A DNA stretch of 64,000 bases from Rossellomorea aquimaris (GTDB lineage: Bacteria > Bacillota > Bacilli > Bacillales > Bacillaceae_B), in NCBI RefSeq assembly GCF_001877785.1, contig NZ_MINN01000074.1, forward strand, positions 372,001 to 436,000. Direction: 5' to 3'. The position numbers and the translations under genes were made by a program. Below are positions 26,387-35,957 of this stretch, in pieces (the stretch's first letter is position 1; every line of letters starts with the position of its first letter). The notes beneath the pieces are model-generated. The model was not told the origin of the DNA. It did no database searches and saw only the letters and a program-made list of their open reading frames with translations.

Positions 26387-26950
26387 TTACAGGGATGAAT
26401 TACCCCCATACTCACTCTTCAATACACTAAAAACAGCAGAATCCCGCCAACCGCTTTTGATCAAGAGGTTTTCACGCAGGATCCCTTCCTTTTTCATGCC
26501 TATCTTCTCTAATACTTTGTAAGAAGCTTTATTATTGGGATCACAGGTAGCTTGTATACGGTGTAAATTAAAGTGATTAAATCCTATGCTGATCACCTGT
26601 TCAGCCGCCTCCGTGGCCATGCCTTTACCCCAGTAATCAGGATGAATGATGTACCCAATCTCACCATTTCGATGGTGAAAATCGTGTATTTTCAGTTCCG
26701 CGGCTCCTGCCAAGCGGCCATCTATCTTATTCACAAGAGCAAGCATGTACCTGGTCCGCGGATGTTTATTATTGTCAGTCAGTACTTCACTAACGAACGC
26801 CATCGTGTCCTCGGCAGTATTCGGTCCCCAGGGCTGATATCTGCAAACCTCTTCTTGTGATGCGTATTCATGGACCCCTTTCCAGTCACTTTCCATCAAT
26901 TCACGAAATATCAGGCGCTTTGTTGTCAGTAAATGATCAGGAATTGTCAT
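26387..26950 (-). CDS. GNAT acetyltransferase, RimJ/RimL-like
   Basis: The 187-residue protein begins LTTKRLIFRELMESDWKGVHEYA and has RNGEIGYIIHPDYWGKGMATEAAEQV (acetyl-CoA loop GKGMATEA) and ASYKVLEKIGMKKEG. AGGAGGAATGAATC precedes the ATG. It is three bases downstream of the serine hydrolase stop, on the same strand, so the two belong to one transcript. Confidence 0.92.
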   Translation of the reverse strand: MTIPDHLLTTKRLIFRELMESDWKGVHEYASQEEVCRYQPWGPNTAEDTMAFVSEVLTDNNKHPRTRYMLALVNKIDGRLAGAAELKIHDFHHRNGEIGYIIHPDYWGKGMATEAAEQVISIGFNHFNLHRIQATCDPNNKASYKVLEKIGMKKEGILRENLLIKSGWRDSAVFSVLKSEYGGNSSL

Positions 26951-26953
26951 GAT

Positions 26954-27973
26954 TCATTCCTCCTCTAAAATTGAATTCACTAAATTACCGAACTGCTTGA
27001 TATCTCTTAGATAATCGTATCCGGGTGGATTTCCACGCTTATTATACATACGTACAGCGACCGCGTCGTATTTAGGGATGACCAGGCATGTACAACCTGA
27101 TGCACCAAGAATTTGATAAGAACCGGAAGGTAATTCCTCCCCCAGCTCACTTTTTTCAAGTCCATTCTCATTGCGGAACCAAAAAAACCCATTCTGAGGA
27201 ACATCTTTTAGTTGTGATGGGGTTTGAATCGAAGTCGTAATATTAAAAAGCGCTTCGGGAAGAACTTGTTGGTTTCCAATTCGTCCTTTTTTCAAATGAA
27301 AATATCCCCAATGAGCGAGCTCTCTGGAACTGACAAACAAATTTCTTTCAAATCCAGATTGCTCTTCAAGCCGGATACTTGGTTGATTTTGTTCGTTCAC
27401 ATCGGCCGTGAGGTGCGGGCCGGGTTCCGATTCCCATCCGGTTTCTCTTAACTGGAGAGGAGTAAACACATATTCCTTGAGTATTTCACTTACCGTGGAA
27501 CCTGATACTTTCAAAATGATTTTATATAGCAGAGACAGACCAGCACCATTGTAGTCCCAAACTGTCCCCGGTGGAGCTGAGTTAAGAACTTCCGTTAGAT
27601 CGTCATTCAGGCCATGTGTATGGGTGACAAGGTGACGGATCGTTATACCGTCCCAAAGTTCATTCTCACCCAGATAAGAAGATACCGGTATATCTATATC
27701 ATCTATTTTACCTTCATGAATCAAAATGGCCGTTGCAAGGCCGATGTAGCTTTTACGTACGGAAAAAACATTGAAACGGGTATATTCATCTATTAATCTA
27801 TATGAATATGGATCCCTTCCTTCATACCATTCCCCTATCACTTCACCTCCCTGGATTATGTATACGGAGCTTGCGGAAGCTGAAATCTGATTTTTTACCT
27901 GTTTGACATAACTGTATAGTCTCTGCATTTCTTTACGTTCATTAATTGTCAGTTGCTGTTGGATTTTATTCAT
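26954..27973 (-). CDS. serine hydrolase, class C beta-lactamase/DD-peptidase family
   Basis: The 339-residue protein has the class C hallmarks: S71-x-x-K74 in FSVRKSYIG, the Y-x-N motif in WDYNGAGLSLLY, and conserved neighbours GITIRHLVTHTHGL and LGASGCTCLVIPKYDAV near the C-terminus. No signal peptide is seen. Members are esterases, amidases or penicillin-binding enzymes. Its ATG overlaps the TGA of the 34-aa peptide, and the GNAT gene follows three bases after its stop. The native substrate is unknown. Confidence 0.87.
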   Translation of the reverse strand: MNKIQQQLTINERKEMQRLYSYVKQVKNQISASASSVYIIQGGEVIGEWYEGRDPYSYRLIDEYTRFNVFSVRKSYIGLATAILIHEGKIDDIDIPVSSYLGENELWDGITIRHLVTHTHGLNDDLTEVLNSAPPGTVWDYNGAGLSLLYKIILKVSGSTVSEILKEYVFTPLQLRETGWESEPGPHLTADVNEQNQPSIRLEEQSGFERNLFVSSRELAHWGYFHLKKGRIGNQQVLPEALFNITTSIQTPSQLKDVPQNGFFWFRNENGLEKSELGEELPSGSYQILGASGCTCLVIPKYDAVAVRMYNKRGNPPGYDYLRDIKQFGNLVNSILEEE

Positions 27974-28074
27974 ACTTTCTTATCACCAGATGAATTATTT
28001 TTCTTACCCCTATTGGCTGCCGCAATCCCTGCAATGATAGGGATGCAAATAATGATCCAAGTCGAGTAACTCAT
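27970..28074 (-). CDS. 34-aa single-span membrane peptide
   Basis: ATG 28072-28074 follows GGAGAGG. The peptide is MSYSTWIIICIPIIAGIAAA then a basic tail, RGKKNNSSGDKK. Its stop TGA overlaps the ATG of the serine hydrolase by two bases (ATGA), which suggests translational coupling. The first 20 residues are a membrane span. The function is unknown, though small peptides before hydrolases can serve as regulators. Confidence 0.72.
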   Translation of the reverse strand: MSYSTWIIICIPIIAGIAAANRGKKNNSSGDKKV

Positions 28075-28261
28075 GATAACCTCTCCTATGTATATACATT
28101 GTCATTCATGTCCCAACTAAATTTTACCATACAAATGCACGAAATTCTCTGATTACTGCACTAACTCACGGTGTCTTATTCACAATATGTTTCGAGATCA
28201 ATTGAATATAAACTTAAATTTTCAAAAAAATTAAAATATTTTAACTTCAAAGTGTAATAAC

Positions 28262-28291
28262 TTGAAAAAACATGCTTATAATGATTATAAT
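28262..28291 (+). promoter_or_regulatory. promoter with overlapping PerR-type operator
   Basis: TTATAATGATTATAA at 28276-28290 is a perfect 7-1-7 palindrome identical to the PerR box consensus TTATAATNATTATAA. It overlaps a TATAAT -10 at 28286-28291, with TTGAAA at 28262-28267 as a possible -35 (18-base spacer). The ATG of the 59-aa gene lies 36 bases beyond. Peroxide de-repression by PerR, or regulation by the related Fur, is inferred. Confidence 0.75.
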
Positions 28292-28326
28292 AATCTTAAT
28301 CAATAATCAAGGAGTGGATGGATTGA

Positions 28327-28506
28327 ATGGACACCCACAGGAGTAAAAAAATTTCTAAACTTTACAGAAAGATGATTACTTCTGAAAAGACGAAGGCCTT
28401 CCTGATCTATAAAGGCCTCGATAAGAAAACAAAAGAGGAATTGCATACGTTCATGAAAGATATGAATTCACCTCATTATGAAATGCTCATAGATAAAACC
28501 ATCTGA
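28327..28506 (+). CDS. 59-aa basic hypothetical protein, predicted PerR-regulated
   Basis: ATG 28327 opens 59 codons (MDTHRSKKISKLYRKMITSE then KTKAFLIYKGL and HTFMKDMNSPHYEM, ending in IDKTI). A GGAG lies 12 bases before the ATG, slightly far. The protein is basic, helical and cytoplasmic, without cysteines or membrane spans. Its importance comes from the upstream PerR-type operator. I do not match it to the small FbpA/FbpB proteins or any known PerR target, so its function is open. Confidence 0.65.
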   Translation: MDTHRSKKISKLYRKMITSEKTKAFLIYKGLDKKTKEELHTFMKDMNSPHYEMLIDKTI

Positions 28507-28580
28507 TAATATTCATTTACAACCACATAAATTATTCAGGAAATGCAAAAAGACTTGAGTCATTCAAGTCTTTTTTGCTG

Positions 28581-29873
28581 TCATTTAATTCTTTTTACAT
28601 CTAAATAATGAATATGATGACCATCGCCTTCATGTACCGAAAACAAAAAGCCGTTATCTGTTTTGATCTCATTATTCTGTTGAGTCATACATTCCTCAAG
28701 ATACCATCCTCCTATCGTATCGATGCTGACATGATAGATATCCGTGTCAAGCAGTTCATTCACTTCGTGAAGAAGCAGCTTTGCGTCGATGATGTAATGG
28801 TTTTCATCTATTTTCTGAATTTCAGGGATTTCATCCTCGTCAAATTCATCCCTTATCTCACCTACAATTTCTTCAATGATATCCTCAACCGTCACCAAAC
28901 CTGAAGTACCGCCATATTCATCCAGGAGAAGCGCAATATGAACTCGTTCTTTTTGCATTTTGACCAACAGGTCATGGATGGGTATGGTTTCAATCACCCT
29001 TATGATAGGATTGATGAATGGTTCAAGACTGTCTTCTTCAAAATTCTTCATCATGTTTGCAGTTAAGAATTCCTTCACATTGATAAACCCGTGTACATGA
29101 TCTTTGTCCCCATCCTCTACTACGGGGTAACGGGTGTAATGCTCGGAAGATATAATACGCTTGACTTCTTCAAATGCCGCATCTTTAGAGATGGTCACCA
29201 TCTCGGTCCTCGGTACCATAATTTCACGTGCAATGCGTTCATCAAATTCAAAAATGTTATTTACATATTTAAGTTCGGATTTATTGATTTCTCCACTCTC
29301 GTAGCTTTCTGACAGCAGGATCCGAAGTTCCTCTTCAGAATGGGCCAATTCATGTTCAGATGCCTGTTCTATGCCAAATACTCTTACAACCATTCTTGCT
29401 GAACCATTCAACAGCCAGATAAATGGAAACATCATTTTATAAAAGAGGATGATCGGACCCGAAAAAATGAGGGTGATCGCTTCTGCTTTTTGTATGGCTA
29501 CAGTCTTCGGTGCAAGTTCACCTATAACTACATGCAAAAATGTAACCAGGGAAAATGCTATCCCGAATGATAAGATTTCAGTCAATGACTCGTTTAACTG
29601 AAAATATTCAAAAATAGGATGCAGCAATGCCTCAATTGTGGGTTCACCCAGCCAGCCAAGTCCCAAAGCGGTGACAGTGATCCCCAGTTGACAAGCAGAA
29701 AGGTATTCATCAAGATGCGAGACTACCTTCTTAGCGGAGATTGCGCCTTTCTTTCCTTCAGTTATGAGCTGGTCAATTTTCGATGTCCTTACTTTTACAA
29801 TTGCAAATTCTGTCGCAACAAAGAATGCAGTCAGTGCTATTAGTAATATAAGCAGAAATAGATTCAGTGCCAT
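28581..29873 (-). CDS. CNNM/CBS-domain membrane protein (hemolysin C/CorC type)
   Basis: The 430-residue protein has an N-terminal CNNM (DUF21) domain with spans starting [21 protein letters not shown] and [20 protein letters not shown] pair follows ([18 protein letters not shown] and [20 protein letters not shown]), then a C-terminal CorC/HlyC domain ([26 protein letters not shown]). Relatives are Mg2+/Co2+ efflux or Mg2+ homeostasis proteins. This one resembles YhdP/YugS-type Bacillus proteins. The ribosome binding site is weakly spaced. Confidence 0.92.
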   Translation of the reverse strand: MALNLFLLILLIALTAFFVATEFAIVKVRTSKIDQLITEGKKGAISAKKVVSHLDEYLSACQLGITVTALGLGWLGEPTIEALLHPIFEYFQLNESLTEILSFGIAFSLVTFLHVVIGELAPKTVAIQKAEAITLIFSGPIILFYKMMFPFIWLLNGSARMVVRVFGIEQASEHELAHSEEELRILLSESYESGEINKSELKYVNNIFEFDERIAREIMVPRTEMVTISKDAAFEEVKRIISSEHYTRYPVVEDGDKDHVHGFINVKEFLTANMMKNFEEDSLEPFINPIIRVIETIPIHDLLVKMQKERVHIALLLDEYGGTSGLVTVEDIIEEIVGEIRDEFDEDEIPEIQKIDENHYIIDAKLLLHEVNELLDTDIYHVSIDTIGGWYLEECMTQQNNEIKTDNGFLFSVHEGDGHHIHYLDVKRIK

Positions 29874-30079
29874 TATGAAAAGTCCGCCTCCATGTATATA
29901 AATATAAGATAATTGCCGGCCACCCGCACTTATTCATTCCACTAAACTTGTGCTTTAATACCATTCCTTGTCACCGGACTTGTAATCAAATGGAATTAAT
30001 TAGCCAAGGTGCATGTGTATGAATTAAGGTCCGCGGCCAAATACTTTGTTTGTAAATTAAATTTATCAGAGGTGGCAGC

Positions 30080-31324
30080 ATGGACGTCAAATCTAAGGAA
30101 ATGAACAAAGTCAGTAATTGGTGTGTTTTCAGTATGGCTTCCATCCCATTAGTCATGACACTGGGCAATTCAATGCTAATTCCTGTACTGCCCATATTTG
30201 AAAAGAAAGTGGGTATTTCTTCCTTCCAAACAAGTATGATCATTACTTCTTATTCAATCGCTTCCATCTTCCTCATACCAGTGGCCGGTTATTTATCCGA
30301 TCGCTACGGAAGAAAAATAGTGATTTTACCAAGTTTGATATTTGCATTAATCGGGGGGCTTATTGCCGGATATGCCTCTTGGAAGATGAATGAACCCTTT
30401 ACCTGGATCATCATCGGACGTGTACTTCAGGGAATCGGCGCTGCAGGTGCTGCACCTATCATCCTTCCTCTAGTCGGGGATCTCTATAAAGATGATGACG
30501 AAAAAACGAGTTCATGCCTTGGAATCATCGAAACGTCGAATACTTTCGGGAAAGTGCTCAGTCCCATACTCGGGGCGGCATTTGCCGCTTTCTTATGGTA
30601 TCTGCCATTTTTTTCAATTTCCCTATTCAGTCTGATTTCCATCTTACTCGTTCTTTTTTTCATTAAAATACCTAAGAAAAAAGAAGAACCTCCTCTATTA
30701 AAAGAGTTTATAAAAAACACAAAAATAATCTTCAAAAATGAAGGCAAATGGATATTTACCATTTTTGTAATCGGGATCTTCGTTATGTATGTACTTTTTG
30801 CCGTTTTGTTTTACCTGTCTGACATACTTGAAAAGACACATAGTTTGTATGGGGTAAAAAAGGGATTTGTCCTTGCCATCCCGCTCCTCGCCTTATGTAT
30901 TTCCTCATTCATTACAGGACGGAAAATCAAAGGGGATCTTCAAATAATGAAAAAAATCATGATGGTGAGCCTGACTGCCATAGCACTAAGTGTTTCTTTT
31001 GTTGGTTTTGCAGAAAGCCGCCTGATCATTCTACTTGCCGTCACAAGCTTCCTTGGTCTTGCAATAGGATCACTTCTTCCTGTACTAGATGCAATCATCA
31101 CGGAGAATATTGAAAAAGAAGAACGCGGCACCATTTCTTCCTTCTATAGTTCATCACGCTTTATCGGTGTAGCTGCCGGCCCTCCATTGATGTCGATTTT
31201 TATGAAGGGTTTTCTTAATGGAAGTTTCATCGGAGCAGGTATCATATCACTTGCAGTTGCTGTATTGGTTTACTTTTTCATCAAGACAGAAGAAAAACCC
31301 CGTTTAAAGGAAGCGACTGTTTAA
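30080..31324 (+). CDS. MFS transporter, drug:H+ antiporter type
   Basis: The 414-residue protein has about 12 membrane spans. Motif A is present as GYLSDRYGRKIVIL in the first half, and motif B as GRVLQGIGAAGAAPIILPLVG. These mark the drug antiporter branch of the major facilitator superfamily. A cytoplasmic KIPKKKEEP loop lies at mid-protein. GAGGTGGCAGC precedes the ATG. It stands 22 bases before the amino-acid permease on the same strand, which may share its transcript. Confidence 0.9.
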   Translation: MDVKSKEMNKVSNWCVFSMASIPLVMTLGNSMLIPVLPIFEKKVGISSFQTSMIITSYSIASIFLIPVAGYLSDRYGRKIVILPSLIFALIGGLIAGYASWKMNEPFTWIIIGRVLQGIGAAGAAPIILPLVGDLYKDDDEKTSSCLGIIETSNTFGKVLSPILGAAFAAFLWYLPFFSISLFSLISILLVLFFIKIPKKKEEPPLLKEFIKNTKIIFKNEGKWIFTIFVIGIFVMYVLFAVLFYLSDILEKTHSLYGVKKGFVLAIPLLALCISSFITGRKIKGDLQIMKKIMMVSLTAIALSVSFVGFAESRLIILLAVTSFLGLAIGSLLPVLDAIITENIEKEERGTISSFYSSSRFIGVAAGPPLMSIFMKGFLNGSFIGAGIISLAVAVLVYFFIKTEEKPRLKEATV

Positions 31325-31346
31325 CAATTTTGAAAGGAGAACACTG

Positions 31347-32711
31347 ATGGCAGAGCGTTCTGGAAAAAGCAAAAAAGAAGATAATGCTGTGACTCCAGGC
31401 ACCGGCAGTATGAGCTGGTGGCATCTTACGCTGGTCGGTGCCGGCTGTACAATAGGGACCGGATATTTTCTCGGTTCTGCGATCGGAATAAGATATGCGG
31501 GACCCTCTTTTGTCTTCTCATTCATCGCAGCAGCTGCCTGCACGTATATTGTTTATTATCATCTGGCTGCGATGACTGCAGTAGATCCTCAGGAAGGGTC
31601 ATTTTGCTATTATGCTGCCAAAGCGTTTGGTAAATGGGCAGGATATTGCTGCGGCTGGGTGTATTGGTGGTCAAATATACTTATCATGGGCAGTCAGCTT
31701 ACAGCACTGGCTCTTCTCTCTCAATATTGGTTCCCATTGACTCCTCTTTGGGTGTTTGCAGGTGGTTACGGTGCATTTTCACTGTTGATCGTGCTGTTGG
31801 GAACCAATAGTTTTGATAAAGCGGAAAATTTATTTGCAGTGATTAAAACTTCTGCCATCTTTATGTTCATTGTTATGGCAGCCCTTGCTCTCTTTGGTGT
31901 TATCAAGGGGAATGGGGAGATTCCAGATATAACACTTCAAAGATCGGCCATACTTCCAGGGGGATTAAAGGGTTTATGGGCCTCATTGATTTATGCTTTA
32001 TATGCTTATGGAGGGATTGAAGTCATAGGGTTGATGGCTCTTCAGCTGAAGAGAAGGAATGATATCAAAAAAGCAGGGAATGTCATGTTGATCATTTTGA
32101 CATTCATGTATGTAACATCTTTGGCTTTGGCCTTTTTACTTATCGCTTCGGATGCATTCAATGAGAAAGAAAGTCCTTTCGTTTCCGCATTGAGTCCGTA
32201 TGACCTTCCTTTTTTTCCGCATATTTTTAACGGAGCGATCATTATTGCCGGATTCTCAGCTCTAACCGCGGCTCTCTTCGCTGTGACGAATCTGTTAGTG
32301 TCACTTGCCAAGGATGGAGATGCTCCTGACATTTTCAAAAAGAAAATTAAGAATTTCAATAACCTCCCCCTCCCTTCTTTATTACTGGCGACTGCGGGAC
32401 TTATAGCTTCAGTGGTCACAGCGCTGCTATTACCTGGAAAGGTATATGAATATCTCACAACGGCCGCAGGAATACTGCTACTTTACAATTGGGCATTCAT
32501 CATACTATCCGCTTTCAGGATATTACATCAAAAGATTCTTGTGAAATCGACCGGTATTCTGGGCTTATGCATTCTATTTATTGCGGTTACCGGAACGATA
32601 GTGGAAAAGAGTATTAGAACCGGATTTCACTTATCTCTGATAGTGGTTTTTTTAATTGCAATTGCTGCCTTCATTAAGAATAAGAGGTGGAAAAGGGAAG
32701 AGTCAGTTTGA
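31347..32711 (+). CDS. APC-family amino acid permease
   Basis: The 454-residue protein has about 12 membrane spans. The first contains the amino-acid permease signature WWHLTLVGAGCTIGTGYFLG, followed by YAGPSFVFSFIAAAACTYIV. AAGGAGAACACTG precedes the ATG. It belongs to the APC superfamily (amino acid/polyamine/organocation); I cannot fix the substrate. The DDAH-like enzyme 80 bases downstream suggests an arginine-related substrate as a possibility. Confidence 0.9.
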   Translation: MAERSGKSKKEDNAVTPGTGSMSWWHLTLVGAGCTIGTGYFLGSAIGIRYAGPSFVFSFIAAAACTYIVYYHLAAMTAVDPQEGSFCYYAAKAFGKWAGYCCGWVYWWSNILIMGSQLTALALLSQYWFPLTPLWVFAGGYGAFSLLIVLLGTNSFDKAENLFAVIKTSAIFMFIVMAALALFGVIKGNGEIPDITLQRSAILPGGLKGLWASLIYALYAYGGIEVIGLMALQLKRRNDIKKAGNVMLIILTFMYVTSLALAFLLIASDAFNEKESPFVSALSPYDLPFFPHIFNGAIIIAGFSALTAALFAVTNLLVSLAKDGDAPDIFKKKIKNFNNLPLPSLLLATAGLIASVVTALLLPGKVYEYLTTAAGILLLYNWAFIILSAFRILHQKILVKSTGILGLCILFIAVTGTIVEKSIRTGFHLSLIVVFLIAIAAFIKNKRWKREESV

Positions 32712-32790
32712 AAAACCAATGATGAATGGAATATCTCAATAAGAGTATGATAAAGAATAAAAAGAATGAATGCCTTTAAGGAGGGTTTCC

Positions 32791-33630
32791 ATGAAAGAAA
32801 TACAATTGAATTGTCTTAATGAATTTTCTCCTCTACAAGAAGTGATTTTGTGCGAGCCGACATTCATGAAGATACAAGATGTCATTAATGAAACTCAAAG
32901 ACGTTACCATAAGGAGAACATCGACGTAGAAAAAGCTGTCTTACAGCACAATAAGTTTCTTGAGGTATTAGGAAAAAATAAAATCAAGACCCACCTCCTC
33001 TCTCCCAAATCCACATTCCCCGAACAAGTCTTCACCAGGGATATCGGGTTTACGGTAGGCAGGACTTTATTCATTTCAGATATGAAAATGCCCGTCAGGC
33101 AAGGGGAAGAAATTGAATTGAAAAACTGGCTGTCAGCCCGGGGAATGTCATACATAGATTTAGTTGAAGATGAAACGGAGGGCGGCGATGTTCTGGTACA
33201 CGGCAATAAGGTATTTATCGGTCTAAGTGACAGGACGACTCCAGAAGCAGTTGAAAGGATTCAGTCTTCTCTTCCTCACTGCGATGTCATACCTTTGCCG
33301 ATACATGAAGATATTTTACATCTTGATTGTATATTCAATATTGTTTCAGACAACGAGGCACTTATTTATCGGGAAGGACTTCGGAAAGAGGACATCACTC
33401 GCCTATCATCGCACTTTGAGTTGATTGATGTCAGCCGTGAAGAACAATTTACCATGGGGGTGAATGTACTTTCAATAGGGAATAAGAAAGTCATCAGCCT
33501 TCCCATTAACAAAGGAGTCAATCGAAAACTTCGTGACCGCGGATTTGAAGTGATCGAAGTGGATTTTGATGAAATAATTAAATCAGGCGGTTCATTCAGA
33601 TGCTGTACTCTTCCACTTCTTCGCGGATAG
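32791..33630 (+). CDS. dimethylarginine dimethylaminohydrolase-like enzyme (YkgA family)
   Basis: The 279-residue protein belongs to the arginine deiminase/DDAH superfamily, which uses a Cys-His-Glu/Asp catalytic set. It has FTRDIGFTVGRTLF, EGGDVLVHGNKVFIGLS with the substrate-binding Asp, HLDCIFN with the catalytic His, and a final SFRCCTLPLLR with the nucleophilic Cys. ATG 32791 has AAGGAGGG six bases upstream; an earlier start seven codons upstream lacks a site. B. subtilis YkgA is the closest relative I recognise. Substrate is probably a guanidino compound. Confidence 0.87.
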   Translation: MKEIQLNCLNEFSPLQEVILCEPTFMKIQDVINETQRRYHKENIDVEKAVLQHNKFLEVLGKNKIKTHLLSPKSTFPEQVFTRDIGFTVGRTLFISDMKMPVRQGEEIELKNWLSARGMSYIDLVEDETEGGDVLVHGNKVFIGLSDRTTPEAVERIQSSLPHCDVIPLPIHEDILHLDCIFNIVSDNEALIYREGLRKEDITRLSSHFELIDVSREEQFTMGVNVLSIGNKKVISLPINKGVNRKLRDRGFEVIEVDFDEIIKSGGSFRCCTLPLLRG

Positions 33631-33705
33631 AAACTGCAGATAAAGCGAAGTCTTTTTCTTAAAGAATTCAAATGTGTCCAAGAATGAATAATTTTGCATA
33701 TTATT

Positions 33706-33745
33706 AAAACGCACTGGAATATCTATTTGATATCCAGTGCGTTCC
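33706..33745. terminator. terminator between DDAH-like gene and yndM
   Basis: AACGCACTGGAATATC pairs with GATATCCAGTGCGTT, with a few A:T mismatches, over a TATTT loop. It serves both convergent genes. Confidence 0.7.
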
Positions 33746-33748
33746 TAA

Positions 33749-34219
33749 TTATTCCTTGTCCCTGTTTCTCAAGTGAAACTCATCGGTGAGCTTGGTCGGA
33801 AACTCTGGATGAATCTGTTCTGATGCCTCTGTTTGATAACGAAGATTTGTCGGGGCTCTCCTTGCTTTTCTCCGTTTCGGCAAAACGTTCTGAATGATAT
33901 AGTGATGGAAAAACACTTCAAATACCATAATTGCCAGTGCGGCTAGAATCGACCTTGTTAAGTATGGACCTCCGTCAGACATGCCACCGCTCATAAAGTA
34001 AATGAGGATGAAAGCCAGCCCCAGATCGGCAAGTGACGCTACAGTGTTGCTTGTTCTCGGAAGCAGAAACAAATCTCCAAGCAAGTAGGCGGCAGCACCC
34101 AATACTAAAGACATCAAGAATACGTCTCCGAAGGTGATGCCTTGAACACCTCCAAGGACTAAATATAAAAGGACAAACGTTGCCGTGAATTTTATGGCAA
34201 ATGCTTTTACATGTTTCAT
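33749..34219 (-). CDS. yndM: YndM family membrane protein (DUF2512)
   Basis: The 156-residue protein has four spans in its first 115 residues (FTATFVLLYLVLGGV, VFLMSLVLGAAAYLLGDLF, LADLGLAFILIYFMSGG, ILAALAIMVFEVFFHHYII). A hydrophilic tail follows. The pattern and the LPRTSNTVASLADLGL region match DUF2512/YndM proteins of Bacillus, of unknown function and common in sporulating species. GGAGGGATTACGC precedes the ATG. Confidence 0.88.
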   Translation of the reverse strand: MKHVKAFAIKFTATFVLLYLVLGGVQGITFGDVFLMSLVLGAAAYLLGDLFLLPRTSNTVASLADLGLAFILIYFMSGGMSDGGPYLTRSILAALAIMVFEVFFHHYIIQNVLPKRRKARRAPTNLRYQTEASEQIHPEFPTKLTDEFHLRNRDKE

Positions 34220-34370
34220 GCGTAATCCCTCCTGTCCTTAGGTTTCTCTATTTAGGAGGGATTATGCTTAGTGAATTCAGGGTGTTTATCAACTTATCGA
34301 TCAGGAGATTTTCTTTCGGCCGAATGAAAAATTCAGCTTCAACTTTACAGGGATCCAGGCCTTCGTTCAA

Positions 34371-35762
34371 TTATCCTGTGATTTCTTGAAAAATGGCTTC
34401 TGCAGTTTGTTTTCCATTCTTAATGCAGGCACCGATCCCCACTCCAAAGTAAGATGCTCCCGCCAGCCGCACATTTGGGTAGTTTTCCCGTATTGTTTTC
34501 TGCAGGGCCTCCACTGCATCGCTGTGCTGCAAATGATAGTTCGGCATAAGCCCCTGCCAATCCGTAACCACTACAGAGACTGGACTTGCCTGGATCCCGA
34601 GGCTCTTCGAAATATCTTCCAGGGCGGTCTTTGTAAAACTCTCTTCAGATAGTTCTTTTAAAACTTCATAATGAGGATTTGAACTTTTGTAAAATAATCT
34701 TACCAGGAGTTCATGATCGTCCGATGTGTGTTCCCATTTTCGGCTCGTCCAAGTACAGGCATCACACAGGACGTCGCTTCCATGCGAAGTGATGAACCCT
34801 GTCCCATCTGCAGGAAGGAGATCATCCTTTACATTGAATCCAATATAAATGCTGGTAAGGGAAGAATTCTTTAATTGATTGAAATGAAAATCCAATTGGG
34901 GATCACTTATTATTTTTTGTGTAACATCATGGGAAGTTGAAAACACCACATAATCTGACTTTATTTTTTCCCCGTCTGCTAAAGTCAGCTCATACTGATC
35001 TTCAAGATGTTTCAGATCAATAAGTTCAGCTCCCTTAAGGATGTCAGCTTCCATAATTACATCTTCCATCCGATCTATCAGGGCAGATAAGCCATTTTTA
35101 AACGAGATGAATTTTCCCTTTGAGGCACTTTCGAACTTATGCCTATTTTCTCCGAGACCTTTTATAATACTTCCGTACTGATTTTTATATTCAAGAAGAT
35201 ATGGAAGTGTGGTGGCCATCGTCAAGGAATACAGATTTCCCGAATAGACACCCGACAGTACAGGAGCGATTTGATTCTCCACAAGCTCCTTTCCGAAAAA
35301 AGCTTCCAGAAATTCACCTATCGAGCTGTCTTCAGTGAAAGTAGTATTGGGAATGTCCAAATCCTTCAGTGCTGTTCGCTTTCCCTCCTCTGATATAAGG
35401 GTACTCTCCATCAGTGACTCCACACTCATGGGAATGCCGAAAATCGTATCCTGAGGTATTTTGTGCAGTTTTCCATATGTATAGATATAAGAAGTACCTG
35501 TCTTGTTATAAACAAGCTCCTCTTGAAGTTCCAATTCCTCAACGAAAGGTAGGACCCCTTCATTCCGTGCTACAATTGAATCAGCCCCGGTCTCCATGAC
35601 GAATGGATGATCCTTCACTGTCTGTATTTTACCGCCGAGCTCCTTATCACGCTCGATCAATGTCAACTCAATATCCATATTCCGTTCTCTTTTTAGTTTA
35701 TCTAAATGATATAATGCTGTCAGCCCGGTGACTCCCCCGCCAACTATAACAACCTTCTTCAT
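34371..35762 (-). CDS. hemY: coproporphyrinogen/protoporphyrinogen oxidase HemY
   Basis: The 463-residue flavoprotein has an N-terminal FAD motif VVIVGGGVTGLTALYHL, LTLIERDKELGGKIQT with the second dinucleotide-fold strand, MATTLPYLLE, and the C-terminal LAGASYFGVGIGACIKNG that contacts FAD. The oxidase converts coproporphyrinogen III (or protoporphyrinogen IX) to the aromatic porphyrin in heme synthesis. In B. subtilis it is in a hemEHY operon; here it is alone, so it may be a second copy. GGTGAAGGATT precedes the ATG. Confidence 0.9.
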   Translation of the reverse strand: MKKVVIVGGGVTGLTALYHLDKLKRERNMDIELTLIERDKELGGKIQTVKDHPFVMETGADSIVARNEGVLPFVEELELQEELVYNKTGTSYIYTYGKLHKIPQDTIFGIPMSVESLMESTLISEEGKRTALKDLDIPNTTFTEDSSIGEFLEAFFGKELVENQIAPVLSGVYSGNLYSLTMATTLPYLLEYKNQYGSIIKGLGENRHKFESASKGKFISFKNGLSALIDRMEDVIMEADILKGAELIDLKHLEDQYELTLADGEKIKSDYVVFSTSHDVTQKIISDPQLDFHFNQLKNSSLTSIYIGFNVKDDLLPADGTGFITSHGSDVLCDACTWTSRKWEHTSDDHELLVRLFYKSSNPHYEVLKELSEESFTKTALEDISKSLGIQASPVSVVVTDWQGLMPNYHLQHSDAVEALQKTIRENYPNVRLAGASYFGVGIGACIKNGKQTAEAIFQEITG

Positions 35763-35897
35763 AATCCTTCACCCCATATGCAGCTTTATACCATTAGCCT
35801 ACCATTTTTTATTGGGAAATCATAAACAAATAGGTAAATTATTGTGACTTTTTATTGAAGATTTTATGTATTGAGTAATGAAGTTAACATTATATAT

Positions 35898-35940
35898 AAG
35901 CCCATCCTGCCGTACGGGAATATAAAGAAGGATGGGCATT
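35898..35940. terminator. hairpin downstream of yhjQ
   Basis: GCCCATCC (35900-35907) pairs with GGATGGGC (35930-35937). The T-rich tract on the minus strand suggests termination of the yhjQ transcript. Confidence 0.55.
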
Positions 35941-35957
35941 GCTGCATTTAGCAGAGG

